In this document: positions 43,118 to 44,091 of the stretch, one piece after another
How positions within the stretch are numbered: position 1 is the first letter of the stretch
Layout of the letters: each line of letters opens with the position of its first letter
Origin: Lachnospiraceae bacterium
GTDB taxonomy: Bacteria > Bacillota > Clostridia > Lachnospirales > Lachnospiraceae
DNA length: 44,091 nucleotides
Direction: 5' to 3'
NCBI GenBank assembly: GCA_017417105.1
Contig: JAFPZU010000121.1
Location: 1-44,091, forward strand
Notes under the pieces: model-generated
Database searches by the model: none
Seen by the model: the letters and a program-made list of their open reading frames with translations, nothing else
Told to the model about the DNA's origin: nothing
Position numbers and translations under genes: made by a program

Positions 43118-44090
43118 ATGCTTTCTCCAGCAGTCTTCCTGCATACTTTGCAATATCCGATCCCCTCATATTTCCGGTTATGGACGGAAGCTCTCCGAAG
43201 AAAGGCGGCTCAATCCGCTCGATCCGGTCTTCAATAAGGGCAGCTTCCGAAGATCTGAAATGTGACAGCAGCTGAGCCGTTTTAGCCGTCGAAATGGCAT
43301 CCTGCTTCACCGGCATATATATACGGCTGCTAAGCTGCAAAAGCTTCTCAAAGCCCGGAATCAGAACTCCAAGATCCAGAACTATGTTTTTGTATCCGAC
43401 TCCGAACAGCGCATTTATAAGCTGTATCATTTCCTCTCCGGATATCCTGTAAAGATCTGCCGGATCCATCACTGGTGGTATGTAGCTCACTCCCTGGACA
43501 TCGTGGATCGCGCTTTTCAGCATAAGCGTGGATCTTTCCCTTATCCCGTCTTTCAGATAAAAGATGATATCCGAAAGATCGGCATCGTAGTCCCTGCCAA
43601 AAAGCACCGGAAAACCGGAATCCGGTTCAAGATTGAGATAAAGGGTTTCCTCCCTGTCACAAAGAAGCTGTGACAACGTCATGGCAAGGGTTGTCTTCAA
43701 AGATCTGCCGACGGGAGAAAAAAACGTATAGATCTGTCCCGTCGTTCCCGCAATCGTCCGGCTTACCGCAATGTCCGTTTTCGAAACCGCCTTCAGTATC
43801 TGTCTTACGATCTCATCAAGAGGCTGGAGGATTCCTACAGGGTAAACATCTGAAGCTGTCTCCATATCCGTTTCCTCCGTAAGCAGCACGGTCATTTCAG
43901 ACCTTATATGCTTTGCTTCTCCTTCAAATCCGGAAAGATCCGTGAGAAGAACCGCTATCTCGTTTTTCTTTGAAAACTCCTTCAGACTGTCGCTCTTTGA
44001 AAACCCGCAGCAGTTAAATCCCGTATCCCTTTCTCCGATATAATTCATGAAATTTTCAAGATAGTCTTTGTCGGCAAAATAGATCGCCAT
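43110..44090 (-). CDS. TadZ/CpaE-like pilus localisation ATPase
   Basis: 326 residues from the ATG at 44090; its ribosome binding site is beyond the window, so the start is not fully tested. Residues 1-100 form a receiver-like domain (YFADKDYL, Asp51 in LLTDLSG). The second part is a MinD/ParA-like ATPase with a deviant Walker A, SPVGRSLKTTLAMTL (125-139), in place of KGGVGKT. GVGYKNIVLDLG gives the Walker B region. CpaE/TadZ proteins place the tad machine in the cell. It is first in the visible tad operon; cpaB- or tadD-like genes may lie further upstream. Confidence 0.85.
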   Translation of the reverse strand: MAIYFADKDYLENFMNYIGERDTGFNCCGFSKSDSLKEFSKKNEIAVLLTDLSGFEGEAKHIRSEMTVLLTEETDMETASDVYPVGILQPLDEIVRQILKAVSKTDIAVSRTIAGTTGQIYTFFSPVGRSLKTTLAMTLSQLLCDREETLYLNLEPDSGFPVLFGRDYDADLSDIIFYLKDGIRERSTLMLKSAIHDVQGVSYIPPVMDPADLYRISGEEMIQLINALFGVGYKNIVLDLGVLIPGFEKLLQLSSRIYMPVKQDAISTAKTAQLLSHFRSSEAALIEDRIERIEPPFFGELPSITGNMRGSDIAKYAGRLLEKAYD

Positions 44091-44091
44091 A

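Overview
The window looks like chromosome from a motile, saccharolytic, anaerobic Gram-positive of the Clostridia, most likely a Lachnospiraceae relative such as Butyrivibrio or Roseburia. This is inferred from gene content, not from a search. The signs are a monoderm-type tad pilus locus with DUF5702-like and DUF6382/FHA-like proteins, a DUF6240-like protein beside flagellin, a small-type SRP RNA, an NrdG2-type radical SAM activase, a split transketolase, and strong AGGAGG ribosome binding sites. I saw no insertion sequence, phage, CRISPR array, tRNA or rRNA.

Right to left on the minus strand, positions 6.0 kb to 1 hold a tight operon: pfkA, dnaX, ybaB, recR, galM, araD and the N-terminal transketolase half, which is cut by the window edge. 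It joins sugar breakdown to replication and repair genes. Positions 12.7 to 6.0 kb hold a second long operon: metG, an alpha/beta hydrolase, a secreted DUF1002-like protein, a GNAT acetyltransferase, a PucR/CdaR-like regulator, an NrdG2-like activase and the tRNA deaminase tadA. Gaps are mostly 0 to 25 bases and several genes overlap.

Positions 12.8 to 19.4 kb hold a flagellar patch: a 935-residue DUF6240-like protein, flagellin, fliS, trpS (overlapping fliS) and a 141-residue protein that begins like a flagellin. An unusual set of nested hairpins follows it. Positions 19.5 to 25.1 kb hold a signalling and sugar operon: a hybrid histidine kinase with Hpt domain, a two-receiver response regulator and an FGGY sugar kinase closed by a strong terminator. 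Just upstream is the SRP RNA gene with its own promoter.

Positions 25.3 to 32.3 kb hold pgi, an MTA/SAH deaminase, an amino acid permease fused to a histidine kinase and receiver, and an adenosylhomocysteinase-like enzyme. In the last enzyme the residue aligned with human Glu59, at the adenine base, is Lys. I read this group as a deaminating S-adenosylmethionine recycling route (SAH to S-inosylhomocysteine to homocysteine plus inosine) with a transporter-sensor in the same operon. The dyad GCGCA-N7-TGCGC occurs upstream of both metG and the permease-kinase, which suggests a shared methionine-linked regulator. This is the most interesting part of the window.

Positions 32.3 to 34.9 kb on the plus strand hold murG, a HIT protein and a flavodoxin-SCP2 fusion. 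Positions 44.1 to 34.9 kb on the minus strand hold a tad (Flp-type) pilus operon: tadZ/cpaE, tadA/cpaF, tadB, tadC with an extracytoplasmic Ig-like insertion, a 56-residue Flp prepilin, a DUF5702-like pseudopilin, a TadE-like protein with two Cys/His repeats, a TadV-type prepilin peptidase, a second TadE-like protein and an FHA protein.
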